Shown one piece after another: positions 41,501-49,894 of a stretch of 64,000 bases of DNA. Source of the stretch: a virus; the IMG/VR virus record IMGVR_UViG_3300028394_000076, positions 1 to 64,000 of that record, one strand, 5' to 3'. The notes below the pieces were generated by a model. It was not told the origin of the DNA and searched no databases. It saw only the letters and a list, made by a program, of their open reading frames with translations. Made by a program: the position numbers and the translations under genes. How positions within the stretch are numbered: position 1 is the first letter of the stretch; each line of letters begins with the position of its first letter.

Positions 41501-42277
41501 ATGACACGAAGAAAAAAAATACAATTTTTAATGAACACCGATTGGATGTTTGAAAAACCAATTGATCAAGAATACAAAGAATACAAACTACTTTCTTACT
41601 TTCAAAAGATGGGAGAAAAACTGGACAAGTTAGAGTTATACCCAAGCTTTATTGAGTTATCTTTACATTTAATGAATGTACAAGCGCTTGTTAGAGATCA
41701 TAAGATTGTTTATACCGACAAAAAACTTACAAACGTAGATGATGAAATACTGGTAAAAGATCTTAAAGTTAGGGAACTTCCAGAAATGTCAAATGAGGAA
41801 TTACAAGAGTTTCAAAAAATATTATCATATTCTGCCCCAAGAATGATGGAATATTTTAATGTTGCAAAATCTGTTTGGACAATAGTGTTTGATTCTTTAG
41901 ATATGGTAATAAAAAGAAATAAAAAAAATGTATTACATCAAAAAGGTTTTTTTTATTATATTGACAATGAAAAAAAATATTATGTTTGGGAATATATCAT
42001 GAAAAAAGAAACCAAACAAAATCCACAACAAATGATAAAAATTGAATTAATTTATGATAATTTAATAAATGATTTGACAATTTCTAAAATAATTAATAAA
42101 TTTTCTTCGTTCGATAGTATTGATAAGAAAATGGGGCCTATTTTTTATATGATATCAAGTGGGATATTCCCAATTCAAGAAACGTTACTTCCAATGTTTA
42201 AACGAAGAATTGCGGGGCACATTTCACAAACAAAAAAATACGAACAAGTAATGCAAAATAAAAATGGGATTCAATAA
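41501..42277 (+). CDS. Unknown helical protein
   Basis: This 258-residue protein (FLMNTDWMFEKPIDQEYKEY, KIVYTDKKLTNVDDEIL, then GPIFYMISSGIFPIQETL) has a clear protein-like profile, but I recognise no family. It starts a run of plus-strand genes that includes glutamine synthetase. No start-site motif is seen upstream. Confidence 0.45.
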   Translation: MTRRKKIQFLMNTDWMFEKPIDQEYKEYKLLSYFQKMGEKLDKLELYPSFIELSLHLMNVQALVRDHKIVYTDKKLTNVDDEILVKDLKVRELPEMSNEELQEFQKILSYSAPRMMEYFNVAKSVWTIVFDSLDMVIKRNKKNVLHQKGFFYYIDNEKKYYVWEYIMKKETKQNPQQMIKIELIYDNLINDLTISKIINKFSSFDSIDKKMGPIFYMISSGIFPIQETLLPMFKRRIAGHISQTKKYEQVMQNKNGIQ

Positions 42278-42316
42278 AATTTTGACAAATAAGGTTTAAT
42301 TGTTTAAATTAATGGT

Positions 42317-42445
42317 ATGATAGAAATAGATGTATATAAAATAATTAAAGAATTAATTGCACAATACCCAAATGATACAGAATTAGGTAAAAAGGTTAGA
42401 GATTTGGTTTATGGAATTAAAAAAATAAAACAAAGTGGGATTTAA
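42317..42445 (+). CDS. 42-residue helical peptide
   Basis: A short frame starting MIEIDVYKIIKELIAQYP, overlapping the next gene (GTG 42435) by 11 nt. It is the only frame in a 160-bp gap and has typical codon use. The function is unknown. Confidence 0.4.
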   Translation: MIEIDVYKIIKELIAQYPNDTELGKKVRDLVYGIKKIKQSGI

Positions 42446-42617
42446 TAAAAGAACAATTTCTAAAAAACATATCCTTAATAATTTGGATAACATAATGAAA
42501 TATCTAGACGCTGATGCGGTATTTACCACCGACGAATTCTCACTCAACGTTTATCGACTATTCAATCAAGGAAAATCAGAAGAAGAAATATTGGAATACA
42601 TAAATAATAATATATGA
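42435..42617 (+). CDS. Small unknown protein with GTG start
   Basis: This 60-residue protein (NIMKYLDADAVFTTDEFSL, then EEEILEYINNNI) reads as a compact helical domain. The start is GTG 42435. It overlaps both neighbours and ends 4 nt inside the glutamine synthetase start. The function is unknown. Confidence 0.5.
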   Translation: MGFNKRTISKKHILNNLDNIMKYLDADAVFTTDEFSLNVYRLFNQGKSEEEILEYINNNI

Positions 42618-43735
42618 AAATTAAATTGGAATACGTTTGGCTAGATGGATATAAACCAGAGCCAAACCTTAGAAGTAAAGTTAAGATTGTTGAATACAAT
42701 TCAGTTAGAAACGCATTTTTAGATGGGAATTTTCCTATGTGGAATTTTGATGGGTCATCAACTAACCAAGCTGAAACTGGAAACTCAGATCTTATTTTAA
42801 AACCTGTTAGACATTATATGAAAGACATGTCATCAACGGTTTATGTTTTATGTGAGGTATTAAATCCTGATGGGACAACACACGAGTCAAATAAAAGATC
42901 AAGTATTGGTGAAGGTTTTGAAGACCTTTGGTTTGGTTTTGAACAAGAGTATTTTATCTACGATAGAAAAAATAAATGTGTTTTAGGTCACGATGAAAAC
43001 AACTTAAAACCACAGGGTAAATATTATTGTGGTGTTGGTGAATATGTTGTGGGTAGAGATTTTGTTGAAGAACATACAAATATTTGTTTGAACTATGGTA
43101 TTGATATTACCGGAACAAACGCTGAGGTTGCGTTAGGTCAGTGGGAATATCAAGTATTCTCTCAAGGTAAATTAAAAGGTGGTGATGACCTTTGGATGAC
43201 AAGATACTTTTTATATAAAATCTCTGAAAAATATGAGTATCGTATTGAACTTCACCCTAAACCAATAAAATACGGTGAATGGAATGGATCAGGTCTTCAC
43301 ACAAATTTATCAACAGACATTATGAGACTTGATGGGAACGAAGAATACTTCATGGCATTATTCAACGCATTTGAATCAAGACATGAAGATCATATTAAGG
43401 TTTATGGATCAAACAACAATCTAAGATTAACAGGTGAATATGAAACTCAGGCAATTGATAAATTCAGTTGGGGTGTATCTGATCGTGGAGCTTCAATTAG
43501 AGTTCCTCAGGACACAGCAAAAGAATGGAAGGGTTATATTGAAGATCGAAGACCAGGATCAAATGCCGATCCTTATAAGATCATACGTGAGATTGTTAAA
43601 TCACTTGAGTTTACAGAACAAATATATAATACAAAACATATGATGACATCATTTGTTGATATAGATGGTCTTAATGGTAAATACGGAACAATGTCCAACG
43701 ATGAGTTATTAAAAGAATATAGAGAAGAAGAATAA
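42614..43735 (+). CDS. glnII: Glutamine synthetase, type II (GSII)
   Basis: This 373-residue protein carries the full GSII set: WNFDGSST, the metal-binding pair in WFGFEQEYF, the nucleotide loop KPIKYGEWNGSGLHTNLST, SDRGASIRVP, and EDRRPGSNADPY. No key residue appears lost. GSII is the eukaryote-like, octameric or decameric type, seen in some bacteria. Phage-encoded glutamine synthetases are rare. It could supply glutamine for nucleotide synthesis or alter nitrogen status in the infected cell. Confidence 0.9.
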   Translation: MKIKLEYVWLDGYKPEPNLRSKVKIVEYNSVRNAFLDGNFPMWNFDGSSTNQAETGNSDLILKPVRHYMKDMSSTVYVLCEVLNPDGTTHESNKRSSIGEGFEDLWFGFEQEYFIYDRKNKCVLGHDENNLKPQGKYYCGVGEYVVGRDFVEEHTNICLNYGIDITGTNAEVALGQWEYQVFSQGKLKGGDDLWMTRYFLYKISEKYEYRIELHPKPIKYGEWNGSGLHTNLSTDIMRLDGNEEYFMALFNAFESRHEDHIKVYGSNNNLRLTGEYETQAIDKFSWGVSDRGASIRVPQDTAKEWKGYIEDRRPGSNADPYKIIREIVKSLEFTEQIYNTKHMMTSFVDIDGLNGKYGTMSNDELLKEYREEE

Positions 43736-44016
43736 TGGATAATGAATGTGTATGTGGAGGAACCGGACTTTGTCAGTGTCCACCGATAAAAATAGAACAA
43801 GTTAATCACCCTAACCATTATGGGGGAGAAAATAATGAATACGAGGCAATCAAAGTTATTGATGCTTGGGATTTAGGATTTAGTTTAGGAAATACAGTAA
43901 AATATATTAGTCGTGCAGGAAAAAAAGGAAAATACAACGAACTCGAGGATCTCAGAAAAGCCCTATGGTATCTCGAACACCACATCAAAAAAATTGAAGA
44001 AAAAAACAGGTTTTAG
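43735..44016 (+). CDS. DUF3310 protein with N-terminal Cys motif
   Basis: This 93-residue protein starts with a Cys cluster (ECVCGGTGLCQCPP) and then the DUF3310 motifs VNHPNHYGG, EAIKVIDAWDLGF, LGNTVKYISRAGKKG and DLRKALWYLEHH. DUF3310 proteins are widespread in phages and are often called nucleotide kinases, though the reaction is unproven. Its ATG shares a base with the glutamine synthetase stop. Confidence 0.75.
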   Translation: MDNECVCGGTGLCQCPPIKIEQVNHPNHYGGENNEYEAIKVIDAWDLGFSLGNTVKYISRAGKKGKYNELEDLRKALWYLEHHIKKIEEKNRF

Positions 44017-44308
44017 TAAAGAAATCTCAGTTTTAGACGCAATCACAACACCAAATGAATTACTACGAGAAACTCTCATAAATTTTATGTGGGGGTTTCT
44101 TGGGAACTCTATTGTTGTGTTTGTAGCAAAGGAACTGGACTTTTTAGTTTTAATAAACTATATTGTTTATTACGTTCTAATTTCGTATATTGTAAATAGG
44201 AAAAAGTATGACACAATTTTAGGTAAGTTTATAGTTCTTCCTGGTTCAGCGGCAGCAGGAGCATTTGCAGGATATAAATTAGCACAGATAATTACAGAAA
44301 TAGTTTAA
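43994..44308 (+). CDS. Small membrane protein
   Basis: A roughly 104-residue protein with three hydrophobic segments (IVVFVAKELDFLVLI, NYIVYYVLISYIV and GSAAAGAFAGYKLAQII). The frame is open from an ATG at 43913, but that start would overlap DUF3310 by about 100 nt. A TTG at 43994 (KKKTGFSKEISVL) gives a shorter overlap and is preferred here. The function is unknown. Confidence 0.45.
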   Translation: MKKKTGFSKEISVLDAITTPNELLRETLINFMWGFLGNSIVVFVAKELDFLVLINYIVYYVLISYIVNRKKYDTILGKFIVLPGSAAAGAFAGYKLAQIITEIV

Positions 44309-44313
44309 ATAAG

Positions 44314-45162
44314 ATGATAGAAACAGGAAAAATAATAAATGGGGATTGTATTGAGGTAATGAAAACTTTACCTGAAGGTAGTGTTGATTTGGTTGTGACA
44401 TCACCACCATATAATTGCGGGATTAATTATGATACCCATATCGATACTTTACCTATGGATGATTATTGGGGTTGGACAAAAGAATGGTTAGGGGAGGCTT
44501 ACCGATTACTTAAAGATGATGGAAGAGTTTCAATTAATATACCTTACGAAACAAATGTTCAAGGTAGAGGAGGAAGAGTATTTTTTGTTTCAGAATTTTA
44601 TCAAATAATGAAACAGGTTGGTTTTAAATTTTTTGGGGTCGTTGATCTTGAGGAACAATCACCACATAGATCTAAGACTACGGCTTGGGGTTCTTGGATG
44701 AGTCCGTCTAGCCCTTATATTTATAACCCGAAAGAGTGTGTAATATTGGCTTATAAAAAACAACACATTAAAAAAATTAAAGGAGAACCACAATGGAAGG
44801 GAACACCTACTGAAATTGAACAGGAGGATGGAACCATAAAAAAGAAAGTGGTGTATGAGGAGAAGGATAAGAAAGAGTTTATGGAACTTGTGTTTGGTCA
44901 GTGGAATTATTTTGCAGATACTAAATCATTAACCAAGGCGACCTTTAGTTTAGACATCCCTTCAAAAGCGATTAAGATATTGTCCTACAAAAATGATGTG
45001 GTTTTGGATCCATTTGCGGGGTCAGGAACTAGTATGGTAGCGGCAGAGATTTTAGATCGTCGTTGGTTAGGTGTTGAATTGTCTGAAAATTATTGTGATG
45101 TTGCAAGAAAACGAGTTCAATCATTTGTTGATGATAAAAAACAATTAAATTTTGATTTATAG
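44314..45162 (+). CDS. DNA methyltransferase, beta class (N4/N6)
   Basis: This 282-residue protein has the beta order: the catalytic TSPPYN (residues 29-34) comes first, and the SAM motif DPFAGSGTS lies near the C-terminus, followed by WLGVELSENYCDVA. It is the third methyltransferase in the window, after those at 15444 and 27574, and the three are of different classes, so several DNA sites may be modified. It probably protects against host restriction. Confidence 0.85.
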   Translation: MIETGKIINGDCIEVMKTLPEGSVDLVVTSPPYNCGINYDTHIDTLPMDDYWGWTKEWLGEAYRLLKDDGRVSINIPYETNVQGRGGRVFFVSEFYQIMKQVGFKFFGVVDLEEQSPHRSKTTAWGSWMSPSSPYIYNPKECVILAYKKQHIKKIKGEPQWKGTPTEIEQEDGTIKKKVVYEEKDKKEFMELVFGQWNYFADTKSLTKATFSLDIPSKAIKILSYKNDVVLDPFAGSGTSMVAAEILDRRWLGVELSENYCDVARKRVQSFVDDKKQLNFDL

Positions 45163-45168
45163 TATTTT

Positions 45169-45513
45169 TTATTTAAAATCTATAAAATCACCATCATTTA
45201 TATTATATTTCTTACAAGTTCCACCTGGTAATTCTAAAACCAAATCACCATAACCTTCATAATTTGGACATTCTTCAGTTTTACATGGCTTACATTGGTG
45301 TTGTATCACGTTAATTTTGTTTTCATCAATAAATATAATATCTAAAGAGACCAAACAATTTTTCATCCAAAAAGAATGAGGACCTTTATCCATAAAAAAT
45401 AACATACCGTCAAAACTACCGTCAAATTTTTTTCTCATCATGCCTTGTTGAATATCTTTTGATGTAAACAATGGTATTACTTTAAAAATGTTATTATTTA
45501 TAACTACGTTCAT
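45169..45513 (-). CDS. DUF192 protein
   Basis: This 114-residue protein fits DUF192 (COG1430): GMMRKKFDG, MLFFMDKGPHSFWMKNCLVS, LDIIFIDE, then LELPGGTCKKYNI. Most cellular members are exported; this one has no signal peptide. The function is unknown. It is divergent from the NUDIX gene, and both start from one 14-bp palindrome. Confidence 0.75.
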   Translation of the reverse strand: MNVVINNNIFKVIPLFTSKDIQQGMMRKKFDGSFDGMLFFMDKGPHSFWMKNCLVSLDIIFIDENKINVIQHQCKPCKTEECPNYEGYGDLVLELPGGTCKKYNINDGDFIDFK

Positions 45514-45525
45514 ATTTATAAATAT
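45512..45525. promoter_or_regulatory. Divergent palindromic TATTTATAA box
   Basis: ATATTTATAAATAT holds one TATTTATAA copy on each strand: plus 45513-45521 toward ATG 45528, minus 45516-45524 toward ATG 45513. The two start codons are only 14 bp apart, so this palindrome must hold both start signals. Confidence 0.65.
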
Positions 45526-45527
45526 CT

Positions 45528-45944
45528 ATGATTAAATTTAAAAAATGGGCCGGTGTTATTCTTAGAAATAAAGATGAAGTTTTACTTTGTAAAAGATCTC
45601 CAAAAAAACCATTACCAAATACTTGGTCCATACCATCTGGTAAAATAGAAGATGGTGAATCACCAGGACAAGCGGCCATTAGAGAATTTTACGAAGAGAC
45701 AAATATTGAATTGAGCACAAAAATAGATTTTGTTGGATTTATAAATAAATTAAAAGAAGACGGAACAAAAAAAGGTCATATGTTTGTTTTTTATATAGAA
45801 AGTAAAACAAAGATGGAACCTGATTTGGAAAATGCTAAAGACGGATTTGAACATACTGAGTGTAAATATTTTAACAAAGAAACCCTACCCCAACAAAAAA
45901 ATAATGAAGAACTAATGGATTTATTAAAAAAAATTTTAAAATAG
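45528..45944 (+). CDS. NUDIX hydrolase
   Basis: This 138-residue protein has a full Nudix box (G38KIEDGESPGQAAIREFYEETNI, residues 38-60, with the REFYEE core). It hydrolyses nucleoside diphosphate linkages such as those of oxidised dNTPs, NAD or capped RNA. The substrate is not evident. It starts just after the divergent palindrome and may belong to nucleotide-pool or RNA-end metabolism. Confidence 0.85.
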   Translation: MIKFKKWAGVILRNKDEVLLCKRSPKKPLPNTWSIPSGKIEDGESPGQAAIREFYEETNIELSTKIDFVGFINKLKEDGTKKGHMFVFYIESKTKMEPDLENAKDGFEHTECKYFNKETLPQQKNNEELMDLLKKILK

Positions 45945-45967
45945 TTTTTAGTTAAGTATATTATTTG

Positions 45968-45975
45968 TATATTTG
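45968..45975 (+). promoter_or_regulatory. Bacteroidota-type -7 box TATATTTG
   Basis: TATATTTG lies 16 nt before the ATG at 45992. Confidence 0.5.
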
Positions 45976-45991
45976 TATTAAATAAAAACAT

Positions 45992-46267
45992 ATGATAAAA
46001 AACACCTTTAAACATACTATCAATATTCTAAATGAAAATTTTGGAACCTTACTTAGCGAATCTTTTGTTGACCAAGTGCAGTTTAAAATTTTTTTAAAAA
46101 TGGTTGATGGAGCATTAAATTTAAATCAAGATTTATCTTTTTATGATGGGAATACTTTTTTGGTTCACATTCCTCATAGAATATTAAAAGACTCTGTAAT
46201 ATTAACAAACGTTAAAGAGGTAACGATTGGAGAACAAGTTAGAAACAAAATTGAAACATTAGTATAA
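45992..46267 (+). CDS. Small unknown protein
   Basis: This 91-residue protein (NTFKHTINILNENFGTLL, then DGNTFLVHIPHRILKDSV) appears to be a compact alpha/beta domain. It is followed 1 nt later by the lipoprotein gene. It has a host-type promoter, so it is probably early. No family is recognised. Confidence 0.5.
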   Translation: MIKNTFKHTINILNENFGTLLSESFVDQVQFKIFLKMVDGALNLNQDLSFYDGNTFLVHIPHRILKDSVILTNVKEVTIGEQVRNKIETLV

Positions 46268-46268
46268 T

Positions 46269-46703
46269 ATGAAAAATATTTTTTATTTATTGGTTAGCAT
46301 TATGTTATTATCTTCTTGTTATAAGGAAGATATTACTCCTCAAATACCTTTAGACCCACAACCAATTATAACTGACACCACTACGGTTGACAATGTGGTT
46401 TCATTTAAAAATACTACTTGGGTTATTAAAAAGGTTTTGAATACAAACTTTGATCAAGAATTAAGATCAGATACAATTGTTTTTATATCTAACAATGTTT
46501 ATAGTTTTAATGGGGTTCAGTCAACTTATAATTTTTATCCAAATAATTTAAACTATACCTTGACATTAAATAACACTCCTTGGGGACATATAAGTGCGGG
46601 TATTTATGAATACAATATAACACAAGGTGAAATTATAAATTGTCAATTTAATAATTATTTTACAGGACAAAATGTTTTGAAAATTTGGATGTATAAAGAA
46701 TAG
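46269..46703 (+). CDS. Lipoprotein with lipocalin-like domain
   Basis: This 144-residue protein has a lipoprotein signal peptide (YLLVSIMLLSSC, lipobox LSSC, with KED after the Cys). A beta-rich body follows (TTWVIKKVLN, NNVYSFNGVQSTYNFYPN, LTLNNTPWGHI), typical of Bacteroidota lipocalin-like lipoproteins. It would be anchored in a membrane of the infected cell and might block superinfection (inference). Confidence 0.65.
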   Translation: MKNIFYLLVSIMLLSSCYKEDITPQIPLDPQPIITDTTTVDNVVSFKNTTWVIKKVLNTNFDQELRSDTIVFISNNVYSFNGVQSTYNFYPNNLNYTLTLNNTPWGHISAGIYEYNITQGEIINCQFNNYFTGQNVLKIWMYKE

Positions 46704-46761
46704 TTTCTTTGTTTATCTTTAAAACAAAGTGGTGGAGTTTTTGATTAAATTCAATGTCAAC

Positions 46762-46796
46762 AAAAAAAAGGTGGAGAAATTCACCTTTTTTTGTTT
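46762..46796 (+). terminator. Rho-independent terminator
   Basis: AAAAAAGGTG (to 46773) pairs with CACCTTTTTT (from 46782) around GAGAAATT. Confidence 0.75.
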
Positions 46797-46803
46797 TTTA
46801 TTA

Positions 46804-46812
46804 TATTTATTA
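46804..46812 (+). promoter_or_regulatory. TATTTATTA start-site box
   Basis: A perfect 9-mer ending 10 nt before ATG 46823, just after a terminator. Confidence 0.5.
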
Positions 46813-46822
46813 TAAAACATTT

Positions 46823-47533
46823 ATGAAAAAAAATCTATTTGTAATTAATGAAAATGAGAAGGACCGTATTATAAATATGCATAAAAACGCAACTAAAAAT
46901 TTATATATACCTGAAAACAAAATATTGACAGAAGAAAAACTTCAAACGGTGAAAGTACAACTACCCGATGGACCATATCTTGGTAGCGGACAAGGATATG
47001 AATATAAACTTCTTACGCCAGATAAAAAAGATACGGGATATACCGTAATGTCTGCCACACCTTTTAGAGGAACCGTTACAGACGATCCGGTAACAGTTTC
47101 AAGTGGAATAACAACATCAAAAACTTGGGGTGTTGGAGGTGATTATTATTATGAAGCACCTATTTCTAATGCTGGATCAACTCAACAAGAGAAACCAACT
47201 AGGTATAAACGAGGGGCTTGTGAAACAGGGACCATTCAAGACTGTGCATTAGCGGTTCAAATGAGGATGAACGATGAATGTAAACCCGATATTTTAAACG
47301 CGGCTTTAGTTAATTTCCCTACCGCAAGAACGGGAACAGAAGGAAACTTTAAATTAAAAGAAGATAGTAAACTTGGATCAGGAACAAAGGCAGTTATTGC
47401 CGCTTGTAATTTACCAAAATTAGCTAAAGTTGGTGCCACAACCGCAACATCACAAGTATCTGGATTAAACGCAACAATACCTGTTGGAGGAACTTTAACC
47501 AATAATGACATAATGACTTTAATGCAACAATAA
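46823..47533 (+). CDS. Putative virion-packaged protein, leader type FVINENEKDRI
   Basis: The start is at ATG 46823, downstream of the TATTTATTA box; an in-frame ATG at 46754 lies in the terminator. The 236-residue protein has the leader FVINENEKDRIINMHKNA reaching KILTEE by about residue 39. A Gly/Ser-rich beta domain follows, then a Cys domain with TIQDCALAVQMRMNDECKPD that resembles the C-terminal region of the protein at 29879. It is probably an internal virion protein. Confidence 0.45.
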   Translation: MKKNLFVINENEKDRIINMHKNATKNLYIPENKILTEEKLQTVKVQLPDGPYLGSGQGYEYKLLTPDKKDTGYTVMSATPFRGTVTDDPVTVSSGITTSKTWGVGGDYYYEAPISNAGSTQQEKPTRYKRGACETGTIQDCALAVQMRMNDECKPDILNAALVNFPTARTGTEGNFKLKEDSKLGSGTKAVIAACNLPKLAKVGATTATSQVSGLNATIPVGGTLTNNDIMTLMQQ

Positions 47534-47541
47534 AAAAAGAT

Positions 47542-48519
47542 ATGGGAAAAATAATTTTAACTGAAAGACAATATAGGAATTTGAATCAAATTTTAATTGG
47601 CAAAGAAGTAGAAAACAACAAGGGTCGATTAAATGAATCTGTTTCTGAAGAACGAAAAATAGATCTTAATGGTGCTGCTATAAAACTTAGTAAATTAAAT
47701 AAATCAGTTAGTTCTTATACATTTGATTACCCAGTGGCTGGGGATATTTCAAAATTTGTTACACTTATGACGATTCCCCAAAATTGTGAAGAAGCGGCCA
47801 TACAATTTAAATCATGGCCTAATGGGCCTAATCAAATTGCAAATGCGTTTATTAATAATTTTAGGTTAGGTAATTTTTTACATATAACCGTCATGGGTTT
47901 TAAATCAAATGTAGATAAAATATTAAATCATTTTAAAAAAATAGGATATACAGGAGCTTCTGCTATTTTTACAAACGACAATAATGGTGAAAAAACTTAT
48001 AAATTATCTCCGTTTAGTTTTGGTTCTTGTAATACAAAACCAGCAGCAGCAACACCAGCGGCAGCAAATCTAAATTGGGGTGGTACAGGAACGGATCCTG
48101 ATTTATATTGGAATGGTTTGTTTGAAAAATTAAAACCATATGGAATTAAATTAGATGCTGGAGACGCCAAAACTGGACCATATATGTATTTTGGTAAATT
48201 TATGGTTTACAAAAATTATTCATATAATAATGGTTGTACTGTTATTGATTATCCTACCGAAGCATATAAATTTACAGGTTATGATGGAAAATACGTAGGT
48301 CAAACTTTAGACAAAATAGTGTTAACACCGTGTATTGGTAAGGGAGCACCCATAGATATGAAAACATTATTAGGAACAAAAAAATCAGGAACAGATAAAA
48401 AAACAGGAACTGAAGATAAAAAAGTATATGATAAACCAGTTGTAGGCGGTGGAGGCACAGGTGGAGGCACAGGTGGAGGTGGAGCACCATTTGGTGGTCA
48501 ATATGCTGATTTGGTTTAA
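47542..48519 (+). CDS. Putative virion-packaged protein, leader MGKIILTERQ
   Basis: This 325-residue protein starts GKIILTERQYRNLNQIL, an IIITExQ-type leader reaching RLNES by residue 33. The body has a repeated Ala/Pro linker (AAATPAAAN), a domain with FEKLKPYGIKLDAGDAKTG, and a Gly-rich C-terminus (GGGGTGGGTGGGG). It lies 8 nt after another leader-bearing gene. The function is unknown. Confidence 0.45.
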   Translation: MGKIILTERQYRNLNQILIGKEVENNKGRLNESVSEERKIDLNGAAIKLSKLNKSVSSYTFDYPVAGDISKFVTLMTIPQNCEEAAIQFKSWPNGPNQIANAFINNFRLGNFLHITVMGFKSNVDKILNHFKKIGYTGASAIFTNDNNGEKTYKLSPFSFGSCNTKPAAATPAAANLNWGGTGTDPDLYWNGLFEKLKPYGIKLDAGDAKTGPYMYFGKFMVYKNYSYNNGCTVIDYPTEAYKFTGYDGKYVGQTLDKIVLTPCIGKGAPIDMKTLLGTKKSGTDKKTGTEDKKVYDKPVVGGGGTGGGTGGGGAPFGGQYADLV

Positions 48520-48522
48520 TAA

Positions 48523-48963
48523 TTATATTTTTTTATAAAAAAAATCATAATCGTTGTCAGATTTAAGAATTTTATATTCTAATTTTTTATTAATTTTTTG
48601 TGAAAAAATATTGTTTTTTTTTGTTATTGATGATAAATAATCATACCCATATTTTTTTCCTAAATTTTCGGTATATGATCTGATTGTTTTTCCTAACCCC
48701 AAATTTCTATATTCTTTTTGAATATACAAATTATGTAAAAACAATGTTACAGTTTCTTTTAAAAAATCATAAGTTGTATAATTTTCTATGGTTTCTAAGA
48801 TTTTTTTTATTTTAACGTCATGATCATACATTACATCAATATCTAAAATAAATATTCTTCCAATTTCATTATTATTTGTTTTATCATTAATTGTTAATTT
48901 AATTCCTGGCCAAATAGTTATATTTCCCTCTACCTTATAATAATAATTTTCATTTAATGTCAT
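48523..48963 (-). CDS. GNAT-family acetyltransferase
   Basis: This 146-residue protein shows the GNAT core: FLHNLYIQKEYRNLGLGKTI (motif A acetyl-CoA loop, with RxxGLGK in place of the canonical Q/RxxGxG/A), KYGYDYLSSIT, then a C-terminal FSQKINKKLEYKIL. It transfers an acetyl group to an unknown target. It overlaps the 3' end of the NUMOD3 nuclease and is read from the minus strand. Confidence 0.65.
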   Translation of the reverse strand: MTLNENYYYKVEGNITIWPGIKLTINDKTNNNEIGRIFILDIDVMYDHDVKIKKILETIENYTTYDFLKETVTLFLHNLYIQKEYRNLGLGKTIRSYTENLGKKYGYDYLSSITKKNNIFSQKINKKLEYKILKSDNDYDFFYKKI

Positions 48964-49835
48964 ATTTTATATTTCCACTTATTTGTTAAAACAACATCAC
49001 CATTTGAAATTAACTCAAGTAAATATGGTTTTTTAATTTTAGATATATCTGTAATTTTGAATATTAAATTATTTTTATTACAAAAATCTTTAGCAAATTT
49101 AAATTTAATGTTGTTTATTTTTATTTTCCATAATTTTTTTGGTTTACATTCTATTACGTATTTACCGCCTATTACAAAATCGGGGAAATAGTTTCTTTTT
49201 ACACCATCAATTTCATATGGTATTTTATATTTTTCAGATTCACCATTTTCCCAAGTCAAATTAAACCTTTCTATTACAGATATCATATAACTTAATTCCA
49301 ATAAACTCCTAAAAAACCAACCTTTATACCAACCACAAATCCCATTACCTGAGTTTTTAGGTGGGGGTTTACCATACATTGAATTATTTTCTCCTGATTT
49401 AAGTTTGGATTGTAATTTTTTAAAATTGGACATTTTTATTTCCGCAATATCCTTTCCATACTTTTTAACCCATACATCATAAACATTTTTACCGTACATT
49501 GGGTTACTTTTTCCTTTAACTAATTTTGAAATTTTTTGTCTAAATTCATCAGTTTTATAAACACTATAGTCACGACCCTCAACTATTTTCTTTTTTGATT
49601 CATCACTATGTTTTTTACCAAAAAAAGGGTTCAATTTACCAAACTTACCATACATTGGATTATTTTCTCCTTTAAATCTTTCTGACATTCTTTTTTTAAC
49701 TTCTTCTGTCATTACTTCTTTTAGTCCACAACTTTTACATTTAGATTGTTTTTTTTCCGCATTTAACATATTATATTTGTTTGTATATGTTATTTCACAT
49801 TCACATTTTGGGCACTCTCTTTTAAAACTTGTCAT
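48960..49835 (-). CDS. Homing-type endonuclease with NUMOD3 motifs and PD-(D/E)XK fold
   Basis: This 291-residue protein has an N-terminal zinc ribbon (CPKCECE, CKSCG), at least four NUMOD3-like motifs (GENNPMYGKF, LNPFFGKKHSDE, KSNPMYGKN, ENNSMYGKP), and a C-terminal nuclease with FPDFVIGGKYVIECKPKK, a typical D..ExK core. NUMOD3 modules recognise DNA in homing enzymes. It lies on the minus strand, divergent from the kinase gene at 49895, which is itself disrupted; the two facts may be linked. Confidence 0.7.
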   Translation of the reverse strand: MTSFKRECPKCECEITYTNKYNMLNAEKKQSKCKSCGLKEVMTEEVKKRMSERFKGENNPMYGKFGKLNPFFGKKHSDESKKKIVEGRDYSVYKTDEFRQKISKLVKGKSNPMYGKNVYDVWVKKYGKDIAEIKMSNFKKLQSKLKSGENNSMYGKPPPKNSGNGICGWYKGWFFRSLLELSYMISVIERFNLTWENGESEKYKIPYEIDGVKRNYFPDFVIGGKYVIECKPKKLWKIKINNIKFKFAKDFCNKNNLIFKITDISKIKKPYLLELISNGDVVLTNKWKYKI

Positions 49836-49851
49836 TATAATATTTTTTTAC

Positions 49852-49859
49852 TATATTTG
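49852..49859 (+). promoter_or_regulatory. Bacteroidota-type -7 box TATATTTG
   Basis: TATATTTG lies 35 nt before the ATG at 49895; a TTGT about 20 nt upstream is a weak -33. Confidence 0.45.
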
Positions 49860-49894
49860 TATTTGGTATCAAGAATACCTCTAATAATAAATAT

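Noticed and set aside
46754-46822. Earlier ATG of the gene at 46823
   Set aside because: It lies in the AAGGTG/CACCTT terminator and before the TATTTATTA box. The leader motif begins at 46823.
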